A stretch of DNA of 36,258 nt from Alphaproteobacteria bacterium (GTDB lineage: Bacteria; Pseudomonadota; Alphaproteobacteria; TMED109), in assembly GCA_029247025.1 (NCBI GenBank), contig JAQWLZ010000050.1:1-36258 (forward strand), given 5' to 3'. Shown one piece after another: positions 7,978 to 17,051 of this stretch (position 1 is the first letter of the stretch; each line of letters starts with the position of its first letter). The notes below the pieces were generated by a model. The model worked only from the letters and a program-made list of their open reading frames with translations. It did not search any database and had not been told where the DNA came from. Position numbers and translations under genes: made by a program.

Positions 7978-8790
7978 TTAATCATAAATAATTCTCTCTA
8001 ATCCAGATAATGCAATAAATCTTTTACCCTTAGCTCTTCCTATTAAAGTAAGATTAGCTTTTCTTGCTAAATCTACTCCTGCTGCCGTAAAGCCAGAACG
8101 CGAAATTAAAATAGGAATATGCATTTGAACAGTTTTTATTACCATTTCACTCGTTAAACGACCAGTAGTATATAAAATTAAATCTTCTGTATTAATTTTA
8201 TTAAACCAAAGCCATCCAGCGATTTTATCAAGTGCATTATGCCTACCAACATCTTCAATATATATTAAAGGTTTATTATCTTTACATAAGACACATGAAT
8301 GTATTGCTCCTGCTTCTAAATATAGTGAAGGTTGTGTATTTATTTCTTTAAGTAAAGAGGTAAGCCATGATGTACGGAATTTGGAATTATTATTTAATTT
8401 AACACTCTCAAATAAATCCATTACATCAGAAAACATCGTCCCAACTGCACAACCTGATGTTCTAATTTTCTTTTGCATTTTATCTTCAAAATTGGTTTCT
8501 TTTTCAGTTCTAACCACTATTACTTCAGCTTCCCAATCTAAATCTATTGAAGTTATTTTATCATTTTTACTAAGCATACCTTGATTAACCAAAAAACCTA
8601 CAGCCATCCATTCAGGGTGGTCTCCAACAGTCATACTAGTAACTACTTCCTGCTTATTTAGATAAATTGTTAGCGGCCTCTCCATAACAACATTTTGTGA
8701 AAAAGCATTTCCTAAATGATCCTTGCCATTAACTTTCTTCATTAACCTTTGATCATTAATGTCAGGTTTAATAGATAAATTTTTATTCAT
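7978..8790 (-). CDS. fdhD: Formate dehydrogenase accessory sulfurtransferase FdhD
   Basis: FdhD transfers sulfur from the cysteine desulfurase to the Mo/W-bis-MGD cofactor of formate dehydrogenase, creating the catalytic sulfido ligand. This 270-aa protein has RTSGCAVGTMF (Cys114), the family signature EDVGRHNALDKIAG, YTTGRLTSEMV, and the C-terminal SRSGFTAAGVDLARKANLTL. The Cys motif reads C-A-V-G, where the E. coli enzyme has a C-x-x-C loop, so only the first Cys is kept. It is encoded between the transporter and mobA in the formate dehydrogenase unit, as expected. A perfect 30-bp palindrome precedes its start. Confidence 0.92.
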   Translation of the reverse strand: MNKNLSIKPDINDQRLMKKVNGKDHLGNAFSQNVVMERPLTIYLNKQEVVTSMTVGDHPEWMAVGFLVNQGMLSKNDKITSIDLDWEAEVIVVRTEKETNFEDKMQKKIRTSGCAVGTMFSDVMDLFESVKLNNNSKFRTSWLTSLLKEINTQPSLYLEAGAIHSCVLCKDNKPLIYIEDVGRHNALDKIAGWLWFNKINTEDLILYTTGRLTSEMVIKTVQMHIPILISRSGFTAAGVDLARKANLTLIGRAKGKRFIALSGLERIIYD

Positions 8791-8798
8791 TATATAAG

Positions 8799-8828
8799 AG
8801 AAGCCTATTATTTAAATAATAGGCTTCT
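8799..8828. promoter_or_regulatory. Perfect 30-bp palindrome between the OFA transporter and fdhD
   Basis: The left arm AGAAGCCTATTATTT is followed directly by its exact reverse complement. In the minus-strand transcript it forms a 13-14 bp hairpin 15 bases after the transporter stop and just before the fdhD start. No strong T-run follows, so it may stabilise or attenuate the upstream mRNA rather than end transcription outright. Inferred from sequence only. Confidence 0.55.
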
Positions 8829-8842
8829 AGTCCTATTTTATA

Positions 8843-10576
8843 CTATGCCTTAAAGCCAGGATGCGTATTCTCTACAAAATGTTTCTTATTAACTGGTTTT
8901 ATTAATAAATTAGAGAAAAATGCAATTATCAATAAGCATGCCATAGCGTACATAGTGGTATTATACAAACTTGGAGTTGGATCAACAGTTCCTGCAGGAG
9001 CAATCTCCATTAATTTTGAGATTGTTACTGTTTTTGCTTTAACTAACTCATCTACCTTATCTATAGGTGCACCAAATTTTTCTAAAAATGCTGAAGGGTC
9101 TATTGTCGCAACTAATTTATCTAAAGAGTTAGTTACAGATAATTTTCTTAGCTCAGCAATAGCAACTGGTCCTATTACACCAGCAGTACTCCATGCAGTT
9201 AATAATCTACCGTGAATACCTCCTACATGCATAGTTCCAAACATATCTGCAAGGTAAGCAGGTATAGTAGCAAATCCACCACCATACATAGTAAATATAA
9301 TCATTGTTGCTGCATAAAACATTACTAAGTACATTATTTTAGGGTCAACGCTTACTGCATTAGCAGTGAAAGGGATAGATAAATATAACAATGTTCCTAT
9401 TACAAAGAAGCAGTGATAAGTATTCTTTCTACCTATAAAGTCAGACAAAGATGCCCATATAATTCTTCCACACATATTGAAAACACTAATCATTAATACG
9501 TATGTTCCAGCAAAACCAGCGGTAACCATGGTAGCCATTTCACTTCCAGCAGGAGCTGAACCAAATATTTCTGACATCATTGTTTTAGCAACCCCTATAA
9601 CCCCAATTCCAGCAGAAACATTAAAACATAATACTATCCATAGTTGATAAAATTGTGGTGTCTTAATAGCTTGATTAATATGAACATTATTAAGTGTTTT
9701 CATTTTAGATGCAGACTCATCTTTTGAAGGAGGTTTATAGCCCTCTGGCAACCAACCTTCTGCGGGTACTCTGTATTGGAATGCTGCAATAATCATAATT
9801 ATAAAGTAGACAATTCCTAATGTTAAAAATGCTCCTCCAGCACCGGTATCTCCTGTACCAACTACATAAACTCCAGCATCACCTGGAATTGACATTTGAG
9901 CTGCTTCAGAAGCTGACGCAACAACTACTTCAACTTTTTTACCAGCTACCTCTGCAAATCTTCTTCCACCCTCTGTTATAAGTGTAACGGCCGATTCTAA
10001 ACCTAAATATTCTGGCGCTTTAGCATAGTAATCAAGAAGAAACTTTTTAAGTGGCGCTCCAATCATAGCTCCACCACCAAAACCCATTATGGCCATACCT
10101 GTTGCCATACCTCTTCTATCAGGGAACCATCTTATAAGTGTAGAAACAGGAGAAACATAGCCTAAACCAAGTCCACATCCCCCTAATACCCCATATCCTA
10201 GATATATTAACCAAAGTTGATGTGACATAATACCTATACTACCTACTATAAAGCCTCCACCCCATAAACAGGCAGCCGTTACTCCTACACATCTTGGTCC
10301 TACATCTTCTAACCATTTACCAGCTATAGCAGCTGCAAGCCCTAAGAAGACTATTGCAACTGAAAAAATCCAAATAACACTGCTAAGTGTCCAATCATCA
10401 GCAGCACTGCTTACAACTCCTAATTCCTTAATTAAGGCTGGATTAAAAATACTCCATGCATATACAGAACCTATACATAAATGAATAGCTATAGATGCAG
10501 GAGGTATCCTCCATCTGTTATAGCCTTTTGGCGCTACTATCTTATCTTTCATTAAAAATGAAAACATTCCTGACAT
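8843..10576 (-). CDS. OFA-family MFS transporter (oxalate/formate antiporter-like)
   Basis: This 577-aa MFS carrier of the oxalate/formate antiporter family lies in the inner membrane. The family-typical start PPASIAIHLCIGSVYAWSIF is at about residues 25-44, then GYGVLGGCGLGLGYVSPV, WFPDRRGMATGMAIMGFGGG and, in the second half, GRIIWASLSDFIGRKNTY. The usual 12-helix pattern is extended by two soluble insertions, at about residues 195-245 and 490-540, each before a helix pair; these make it longer than OxlT (about 420 aa). Lying between fdsA and fdhD, it probably moves formate, oxalate or a related small acid. The substrate is not proven by sequence, since OFA members also carry lactate, pyruvate and other anions. 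GC content looks somewhat higher than in its neighbours. Confidence 0.82.
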   Translation of the reverse strand: MSGMFSFLMKDKIVAPKGYNRWRIPPASIAIHLCIGSVYAWSIFNPALIKELGVVSSAADDWTLSSVIWIFSVAIVFLGLAAAIAGKWLEDVGPRCVGVTAACLWGGGFIVGSIGIMSHQLWLIYLGYGVLGGCGLGLGYVSPVSTLIRWFPDRRGMATGMAIMGFGGGAMIGAPLKKFLLDYYAKAPEYLGLESAVTLITEGGRRFAEVAGKKVEVVVASASEAAQMSIPGDAGVYVVGTGDTGAGGAFLTLGIVYFIIMIIAAFQYRVPAEGWLPEGYKPPSKDESASKMKTLNNVHINQAIKTPQFYQLWIVLCFNVSAGIGVIGVAKTMMSEIFGSAPAGSEMATMVTAGFAGTYVLMISVFNMCGRIIWASLSDFIGRKNTYHCFFVIGTLLYLSIPFTANAVSVDPKIMYLVMFYAATMIIFTMYGGGFATIPAYLADMFGTMHVGGIHGRLLTAWSTAGVIGPVAIAELRKLSVTNSLDKLVATIDPSAFLEKFGAPIDKVDELVKAKTVTISKLMEIAPAGTVDPTPSLYNTTMYAMACLLIIAFFSNLLIKPVNKKHFVENTHPGFKA

Positions 10577-10664
10577 TAATTATCTCCCCCTTGAAAACTC
10601 TAAAATTGCAAATTAAACCATAGCTTAGCTATAAAAAATTGCAAACGCTATATTTATTAAATAT

Positions 10665-13433
10665 CTATTCAGCGGCTATTTCAATTTTATTAACTTTAGC
10701 TGCACAAAATTTAAATTCAGGTATTTTACCGAATGGGTCTAATTGCGGATTTGTTAAAATATTTGCAGCAGCTTCACTAAAACAAAATGGCATAAATATC
10801 ATTCCTTCAGGCAATTGCCAATCTTGTCTTACCGCTACAGATACAAAGCCTCTTCGTGTAGAAACCTTTACATTCTGACCAGGTTCTATGTTCATTTTTT
10901 TCATATCAATTGCATTCATACATAAAATAGCATTTGGTTCTATTCCATCAAGTATTTCCGAAGTTCTAGTCATAGCACCAGTGTGCCAATGTTCTAATAA
11001 TCTACCAGTAGTTAAAACTAATGGAAAGTTCTCATCTGGTATTTCTGCAGGTGATACTAATTGAGCAGGAACAATTTTACCTCTTGTATCTTCAGTAGGA
11101 TAACCTTCAACAAATATTATATCATTACCCGGACTATTTATATCATCACATGGGTATGTCACACTATGCTCTTTTTCTAACCTTTCCCAAGTAATATTAT
11201 TTAAAGAAGGCATTACCATGGACATTTCCTTGAATACATCAGATACGTTTTTATATTCCCAATTCATTCCTAAAGAATTAGCTAGATCAATAATAATCCT
11301 CCAATCTTCTCTTGCTTCGCCTGGAGGAGTTATTGCTTTCCTTCCCATTTGTACTTGTCTATTTGTATTTGTAAAAGTACCATCTTTTTCTGCTGCTGCA
11401 GAAGCTGGTAAAATTATATCTGCAAACCATGCAGTCTCTGTCATGAATATATCTTGTACAACCATATGTTCTAATTTAGCCAATCCTTCTCGGGTATGGT
11501 TTTGATCTGGATCAGACATAGCTGGGTTTTCTCCCATCACATACATACCTTTAATATTGTCGTTAATAACTTCATTTATTATTTCTACTACAGTTAAACC
11601 TTTTTTCTTATCTAATTTCTTTCCCCAAAAATCTTCCATTTTACTATAAATTTGTTCATTCTCTACTGAATTATAGTCCGGATACATCATTGGAATTAAA
11701 CCAGCATCAGAAGCTCCTTGAACATTATTTTGCCCTCTTAATGGATGTAGACCAGTTCCAGGACGACCAATTTGTCCAGTAATTAATGAAAGCGTTATTA
11801 AGCATCTCGCATTATCAGTTCCATGGACATGTTGAGATATTCCCATACCCCAAAAAATTATCGATTTTTCAGAGTTAGCATATACTCTTGCAACTTTTCT
11901 AAGTGTGGAAGAATCAATTCCACATTTTTCAGACATAAGTTCTGGAGAAAAGCCTGCAATAGAATTTTTTAACTCTTCAAAACCATTAGTCATTGATTGG
12001 ACATATTGTTTATCATACAATTCTTCTTCAATAATAGTATAAATTAAAGCATTTAGCATAGCTACATCCATACCTGGTTTAAATTCTAAATGCTCCCAAG
12101 CATGCCGTGACATATCGTTTTTTCTTGGGTCCATAATAATAATTTTTGTACCTTTTTTAGCAGCCTGTTTTATATAAGTAGCAGCAACAGGATGATTTGT
12201 AGTAGGTCTAGCACCAATTATAATAGCACAATCAGAATCTTCAGTTGCTGTAAAAGGAGCAGAGACAGCACCTGATCCCACACATTCTAATAATGCAGCG
12301 ACAGAAGATGCATGGCATAATCTTGTACAATGATCCACATTATTAGTAACAAAAGCAGTTCTAATTAGTTTCTGGAATAAATAAGCTTCTTCATTAGATC
12401 CCTTTGCTGACCCAAACCCACATAAAGCAGATGAACCATTATATTTTAAAATATTTTTAAACCCCTTGGCAGAAATTTCTATAGCTTCATCCCAGGAAGC
12501 TTCCCTAAAATAATCTTCAATTCGTCTATCTTTCTTATCTAAAATATACCTATCTTTAGGGGCATTATCCTTTCTAATTAAAGGTTTTAATAATCTTTTA
12601 TCATTATGAACATAGTCAAACCCAAAGCGACCCTTAACACATAATCTCTGATTATTTGCAGGCCCGTCCCTTCCATCGACATGTAATATTTTATTATCTT
12701 TTACATGTACTTTAGTCTGACAACCTACGCCACAAAATGGACATAATGAATTCACACTTTTATCACTATATTTATCCCTCTTTCCATCTTCATTTACTAA
12801 CGATTTTTCTATTAATGCACCTGTTGGACAAACTTGAACACACTCTCCACATGCTACACAGCTTGAATCACCCATACCATCATCAAAATCAAAAGTAATC
12901 TTTGATTTATGACCTCTATAAGACATACCTATTACATCATTAACCTGAACTTCTCTACAAGCTCTTACACATAAGTTACAATTAATACAGGCATCTAAAT
13001 TTACGTGCATTGCTTTATGAGTAATATCTCTTTTTATATCTTTAATTTTAGGATACTGACTTGTATTAATATCCATCTTATCCACCCAATTCCAAAACTT
13101 TGATTCTGGATCTGGATGATTTTCTCTACACGGTTGATCTGCGGAAAGCAGCTCAAATACAGACTTTCTTGCTGAAACAGATCTATCAGAATCTGTATTA
13201 ATTTTCATCCCTTCAGAAGGTTTCCTTATACATGATGCAGCAAGAACTCTTTCCCCTTCTATCTCAACCATGCATGCTCTGCAGTTTCCATCTGACCTAT
13301 AACCAGGTTCATCAGCATGACATAAGTGAGGGATATTTATATTTTTACGCTTAGAGACTTCCCATATAGTTTCACTAGTACTAGCCTCTACTTCATTTCC
13401 ATTTATATAAAATTTAATTTTATCTTTGCTCAT
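10665..13433 (-). CDS. fdsA: NAD-dependent formate dehydrogenase, catalytic alpha subunit
   Basis: The catalytic subunit oxidises formate to CO2 at a Mo- or W-bis-MGD centre. This 922-aa chain has, in order: an N-terminal [2Fe-2S] domain (C38, C51, C54, C68); a His-Cys segment before the ferredoxin part; two [4Fe-4S] motifs (C149, C152, C155, C159 and C192, C195, C198, C202); the molybdopterin-domain cluster (C231, C234, C238, C265); and the active-site metal ligand C373 followed by H374 (HCTRLCHAS). It uses Cys, not selenocysteine, at the metal. The C-terminal dinucleotide-binding domain includes LTTGRLLEHWHTGAMTR. It starts 7 bases after the beta-subunit stop. Architecture matches soluble NAD-dependent enzymes such as Methylobacterium FDH1 and Rhodobacter/Cupriavidus FdsA. 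Mo versus W cannot be decided. Confidence 0.93.
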   Translation of the reverse strand: MSKDKIKFYINGNEVEASTSETIWEVSKRKNINIPHLCHADEPGYRSDGNCRACMVEIEGERVLAASCIRKPSEGMKINTDSDRSVSARKSVFELLSADQPCRENHPDPESKFWNWVDKMDINTSQYPKIKDIKRDITHKAMHVNLDACINCNLCVRACREVQVNDVIGMSYRGHKSKITFDFDDGMGDSSCVACGECVQVCPTGALIEKSLVNEDGKRDKYSDKSVNSLCPFCGVGCQTKVHVKDNKILHVDGRDGPANNQRLCVKGRFGFDYVHNDKRLLKPLIRKDNAPKDRYILDKKDRRIEDYFREASWDEAIEISAKGFKNILKYNGSSALCGFGSAKGSNEEAYLFQKLIRTAFVTNNVDHCTRLCHASSVAALLECVGSGAVSAPFTATEDSDCAIIIGARPTTNHPVAATYIKQAAKKGTKIIIMDPRKNDMSRHAWEHLEFKPGMDVAMLNALIYTIIEEELYDKQYVQSMTNGFEELKNSIAGFSPELMSEKCGIDSSTLRKVARVYANSEKSIIFWGMGISQHVHGTDNARCLITLSLITGQIGRPGTGLHPLRGQNNVQGASDAGLIPMMYPDYNSVENEQIYSKMEDFWGKKLDKKKGLTVVEIINEVINDNIKGMYVMGENPAMSDPDQNHTREGLAKLEHMVVQDIFMTETAWFADIILPASAAAEKDGTFTNTNRQVQMGRKAITPPGEAREDWRIIIDLANSLGMNWEYKNVSDVFKEMSMVMPSLNNITWERLEKEHSVTYPCDDINSPGNDIIFVEGYPTEDTRGKIVPAQLVSPAEIPDENFPLVLTTGRLLEHWHTGAMTRTSEILDGIEPNAILCMNAIDMKKMNIEPGQNVKVSTRRGFVSVAVRQDWQLPEGMIFMPFCFSEAAANILTNPQLDPFGKIPEFKFCAAKVNKIEIAAE

Positions 13434-13440
13434 AATCTAA

Positions 13441-15129
13441 CTATATACTATTTATCTGTTCTGGAAAATATTTTAAAACACAAGTAAGAGGATTTGCTGC
13501 TGCCTGTCCCAGCCCACATATAGATGCATCAGTCATAACATTTCCAACTTCTTCAAGTATTTTAATATCCCAGTCTTTTTCTTCCATTAATTTAACTGCC
13601 ATAGTTGTTCCATTCCTACATGGAGTACACTGCCCGCAGCTCTCATCTTCAAAAAATTTCATTAAATTTAAAGCTACATCTTTAATCTTAACCTTATCAG
13701 AAATAATAACTATAGCAGCTGATCCTATGAAACACCCATAATCTTGAAGTGTATCAAAATCTAGAGGTATATTAGACAAACTTGCAGGAAGTATTCCTCC
13801 TGAAGCTCCTCCAGGAAGATAAGCAATAAATTTATGATCATCCAGCATACCTCCACAATATTCATTAATTAAATCTGAAACTGAAATGCCTGCTGGTGCT
13901 AACTTTACGCCAGGAATTTTAACAAAACCTGATACAGAAAAAGACCTTAAACCAGTTCTATTGTTTCTTCCAAATGATAAAAACCATTTAGAACCCTTTT
14001 CAAAAATTTCTCTAATCCAGTATACAGTTTCTACATTGTGCACCAAAGTAGGAAGCCCATAAACTCCGTTTTGTGCTACATAAGGAGGCCTATGTCTTGG
14101 AATACCTCTTTTACCTTCAACAGATTCAATTAAAGCAGATTCTTCTCCACAAATATAAGCTCCAGCGCCTCTTCGTACCTCAATAAAATTTTCTTTTACA
14201 AAACCTAATTCAATTAATTTTTTTACTTCTTCTCTTAATATTTTAATTATTCCAGGATATTCATCTCTCATATATATAAAACATTTTTCGGCTTCAACTA
14301 CATAAGCTGCTATTAATGTTCCTTCTAGAAATCTATGAGGATCAGTATCTAAATAATATTTATCTTTAAATGTTCCTACTTCACCTTCATCTCCATTTAT
14401 ACACATCATTCTAGGGCCTTTATTAGCTCTTACAAACTCCCATTTTTTTGAAGCTGGAAAACCTGCACCACCTAACCCCCTTAAGTTTGATTCTGATATA
14501 ACCTTACTTAATTGCTCGTAAGTTATTTCTTTTGATTTCAACTTTTTAAGTAATGAATAACCTCCACCTTTAATATAATTATTCAGATCAATAAATTTAT
14601 TTATAACTGGATGAAAGGATTTATTGGTAATTACTTTGTCAACTTTATCAAGAGTTGCATTATCTACATGATTATGTTCAACCTCCAATGCAGGAGCATA
14701 ATCACATTTCCCCATACAAGGTGCTTTTAATACTCTAACTACACCTTTATATTTACTCGATAAATCTTCATATAATTTTTCACTCCCAAATAAACTACAG
14801 GTTAAACTTTCACAAACTCTTATAGTAATATCAGGAAGCTTTTCATCTTTCTCAGAAACTATAGTAAAGTGTGCGTAAAAAGAAGCAACTTCATATACTT
14901 CAGCCATAGATAATTTCATTACTTCAGCTAGCGCTCTTAAATGCCTAGCATATAAAAATTTAAATTTATCTTGTAAAATATGAAGATACTCAATTAAATG
15001 ATCTCTTCTTATGTCATTTATAGGTAGCATCTCTCTAACTTCATTTAAAGATAGAGAGTCCAACTGTCTACCTTTATCAAAAGCGAATTTCTTTCTTCTA
15101 CCTTCACCTGGTTTATAGTTACTATTCAT
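13441..15129 (-). CDS. fdsB: Formate dehydrogenase beta subunit, fused NuoE-like (FdsG) and NuoF-like (FdsB)
   Basis: This 562-aa diaphorase subunit passes electrons from the alpha subunit to NAD+. Residues about 25-165 form a NuoE-like thioredoxin-fold domain with a [2Fe-2S] site (C106, C111, C138, C142). Residues about 190-560 form the NuoF-like part with the FMN/NAD loop GLRGLGGAGFP (216-225), EEGEVGTFKD-like NGDEGEVGTF, the RRGAGAYICGEESALIES FMN segment, and the C-terminal [4Fe-4S] ligands C498, C501, C504 and C538. Cupriavidus and Rhodobacter encode these as separate FdsG and FdsB; the fused form resembles Methylobacterium FDH1 beta. It is the first gene of the operon, with the alpha subunit 7 bases downstream. 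No small FdsD gene is present. Confidence 0.92.
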   Translation of the reverse strand: MNSNYKPGEGRRKKFAFDKGRQLDSLSLNEVREMLPINDIRRDHLIEYLHILQDKFKFLYARHLRALAEVMKLSMAEVYEVASFYAHFTIVSEKDEKLPDITIRVCESLTCSLFGSEKLYEDLSSKYKGVVRVLKAPCMGKCDYAPALEVEHNHVDNATLDKVDKVITNKSFHPVINKFIDLNNYIKGGGYSLLKKLKSKEITYEQLSKVISESNLRGLGGAGFPASKKWEFVRANKGPRMMCINGDEGEVGTFKDKYYLDTDPHRFLEGTLIAAYVVEAEKCFIYMRDEYPGIIKILREEVKKLIELGFVKENFIEVRRGAGAYICGEESALIESVEGKRGIPRHRPPYVAQNGVYGLPTLVHNVETVYWIREIFEKGSKWFLSFGRNNRTGLRSFSVSGFVKIPGVKLAPAGISVSDLINEYCGGMLDDHKFIAYLPGGASGGILPASLSNIPLDFDTLQDYGCFIGSAAIVIISDKVKIKDVALNLMKFFEDESCGQCTPCRNGTTMAVKLMEEKDWDIKILEEVGNVMTDASICGLGQAAANPLTCVLKYFPEQINSI

Positions 15130-15218
15130 TATATCTCAATTTAAGCTTATATTAATTATTATCCAGTTAAACTTATAAGCATCTTATAATATAAGCCATA
15201 ACATAGTAAATTTAGAAT

Positions 15219-15245
15219 AGCCCGCGCCAAAATAAGGCGCGAGCT
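15219..15245 (-). terminator. GC-rich hairpin after the PQQ-type dehydrogenase gene
   Basis: AGCCCGCGCC and GGCGCGAGCT pair with one C-A mismatch around a 7-base loop. It is a strikingly GC-rich stem in very AT-rich DNA, starting 12 bases after the dehydrogenase stop. The T-run that follows on the minus strand is weak (ATTCTAAATTT), so termination is likely but not certain. The region 15130-15218 between it and fdsB should hold the fds operon promoter; no clear -35/-10 pair can be named. Confidence 0.65.
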
Positions 15246-15257
15246 AAACGTTACATT

Positions 15258-16583
15258 CTAATGTGAATGTGCTGTTGCAGTAGCTTTGTAAATTCCACCT
15301 GAATCTGTAGAAATATATAAAGCGTTATCCGGACCCATTACTAAGCCACGGAATCTTTCTGTCATACCAACAGGCATATGAATTACACTTTTAACAGATA
15401 ATCCGTTATCAGCAATATCCACTATGTCTATACGACTTCCAGCTGGTGTATCACCAAAAGCAATACCCATTATACCAGTTGCTAAACGACCTTCATAAAT
15501 TCCCCAGTTTGCGCCTTTAAGGAAAGCAGCAGAACCAGTTCCTTGAGAATAACCGTTATTTTGCCATGCTGGTGGCATTAGATCATCAAAACGTGTATCA
15601 CTCATAGGAGTATATGCAGCACGTTGAGATGGATCCATTCCATCCATTTGATTTGGCTCATATCCACAATACTGATCTGGACAAGCACCTCTACCGCCTC
15701 TTTTTTCAGCAGGATCCCATCCACCATTACCGCCATTAACTAGCATAGTAATTTCGTCATTGTGCCATGGTCCATGTTCTGCAGTAAATGCACGCCCATC
15801 ACTTGGACGGAAGTCTATACCTTGAACATTTCTATGCCCATATGTGTAGATACGTTGATCAGCAGCAATTTTATTGCCACCATGACCATTACCATCGCCA
15901 TCAATTCTTAGAACAACGCCACATATTAATGTATTATCTTGAGGACAAACACCTCTATGTCTGTCACCAGTACCTACCCAAAGATATCCATCTGGTCCAA
16001 TACGAATTCTTCCACCATTATGAGCTCCAGGTCCACCAAATGGTTGATCTGACGCATAAGGTTTAAACTGAATATCTTTTACAATATCCACTCTATTTGA
16101 AAGACTTTTCATATCATTAGCAACGGTCCACTTCATAACAATGTTTCCATCACATCTTTCGAAGTTAGTTTTACAACCATCTCCATGATATTTACTTGAA
16201 GTAGAATATAGATATAATGTTCTATTGTTATCAAAATCAGGATCCAACACTACACCCAACATTCCTTCTTGTGCACCATATGAAAAAAGATCATTTGCAG
16301 TTTGCGCATAACCAGATGAATCTTTCATACCTAAAAGTTTATGCACTTTGCCACCCATTAAAACTGATAGACCATCTAGTTTTTCAGTGAAAAACATAGC
16401 TGAACCATCATTGGTAAAAGCCATATCCCACGGATTTTTTAAGTCTGCAAGTACAGTAGTCACTTCAATCTTAGGAACATTCATTCCCATTCCATGCCCA
16501 TCTGAATAACTAACTTTAGCTAAACCAAAAGACAAAGAGAAAATAATTGCTACTAAAATAGAAAATTTAGATTTAATATTCAT
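15258..16583 (-). CDS. Periplasmic PQQ-dependent sugar dehydrogenase family protein (GSDH beta-propeller)
   Basis: This 441-aa exported protein has a signal peptide of about 27 residues. The mature part is a six-bladed beta-propeller of the glucose/sorbosone dehydrogenase family: LKNPWDMAFTNDGSAMFFTEK (first blade, split here by family), MLGVVLDPDFDNNRTLYLY, HNGGRIRIGPDGYLWVGTGD, YTYGHRNVQGIDFRPSDG, AEHGPWHNDEI and FRGLVMGPDNALYISTDS. The H of HNGG, the R of GHRN and the HGPWHNDE loop correspond to the PQQ/active-site region of soluble aldose dehydrogenases. The Cys-rich inserts (KTNFERCDG, CPDQYCGYEP) may form disulfides. A cytochrome c gene 20 bases upstream is the natural electron acceptor. 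Substrate not determined; a sugar or other alcohol is possible. Confidence 0.82.
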   Translation of the reverse strand: MNIKSKFSILVAIIFSLSFGLAKVSYSDGHGMGMNVPKIEVTTVLADLKNPWDMAFTNDGSAMFFTEKLDGLSVLMGGKVHKLLGMKDSSGYAQTANDLFSYGAQEGMLGVVLDPDFDNNRTLYLYSTSSKYHGDGCKTNFERCDGNIVMKWTVANDMKSLSNRVDIVKDIQFKPYASDQPFGGPGAHNGGRIRIGPDGYLWVGTGDRHRGVCPQDNTLICGVVLRIDGDGNGHGGNKIAADQRIYTYGHRNVQGIDFRPSDGRAFTAEHGPWHNDEITMLVNGGNGGWDPAEKRGGRGACPDQYCGYEPNQMDGMDPSQRAAYTPMSDTRFDDLMPPAWQNNGYSQGTGSAAFLKGANWGIYEGRLATGIMGIAFGDTPAGSRIDIVDIADNGLSVKSVIHMPVGMTERFRGLVMGPDNALYISTDSGGIYKATATAHSH

Positions 16584-16603
16584 ATTCTCTATCCTCTCTT
16601 AAA

Positions 16604-16915
16604 TTAATTATTAATACTCGATAAGTAAGCTGCAAGAATTCTTATTTCCTCATCAGACAATTTCCTTGCCATAGCTATCATAAGCCCAGAATTAGAACCA
16701 ATTTTCTCACCGGACCTATATCTATTTAATCTATCGACAACATATGAAGAGTCTAAGCCAGACACTTTAGGGTAACTAGCAACCCCCATACCAGCCTTAC
16801 CATGACAATTATGACAATTTTTATGGAAACGCTCATCTCCTGCCTCAATATCATTAGCTAATGATTTTGATACAAAAAATAGTATAAAGACACTAATCAG
16901 TTGAAAAATTTTCAA
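16604..16915 (-). CDS. Small periplasmic class I cytochrome c
   Basis: This 103-aa protein has a 20-residue signal peptide ending SLANDI and a single haem c site, C34-H-N-C37-H38, with a Met ligand at M79 or M82 in GLMIAMARKLSDEE. The fold is that of short c5/c553-type cytochromes. It is the first gene of a two-gene unit with the PQQ-type dehydrogenase, so it probably takes electrons from that enzyme to the terminal oxidase. The 136-base region 16916-17051 separates it from the divergent mobB and must hold promoters for both directions. Confidence 0.85.
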   Translation of the reverse strand: MKIFQLISVFILFFVSKSLANDIEAGDERFHKNCHNCHGKAGMGVASYPKVSGLDSSYVVDRLNRYRSGEKIGSNSGLMIAMARKLSDEEIRILAAYLSSINN

Positions 16916-17051
16916 CTACACCTCCCCCTCTTAGCAGCGAAATATCACTATAAACACATATAAAGATTATATATTTAAAATTTACATATATCACTGTTAT
17001 TTAATGTATGTGAATGATATATTAAATCAACTATTTTATTAGGAATTATTA

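Noticed and set aside
10665-13433. Selenocysteine-type formate dehydrogenase
   Set aside because: The metal ligand is Cys (residue 373) and no in-frame TGA interrupts the gene.
15788-16066. His-rich 92-aa frame opposite the PQQ-type dehydrogenase
   Set aside because: It is the antisense of a well-supported gene (many GGN/ATG codons read backwards give CAT), with no ribosome-binding site.
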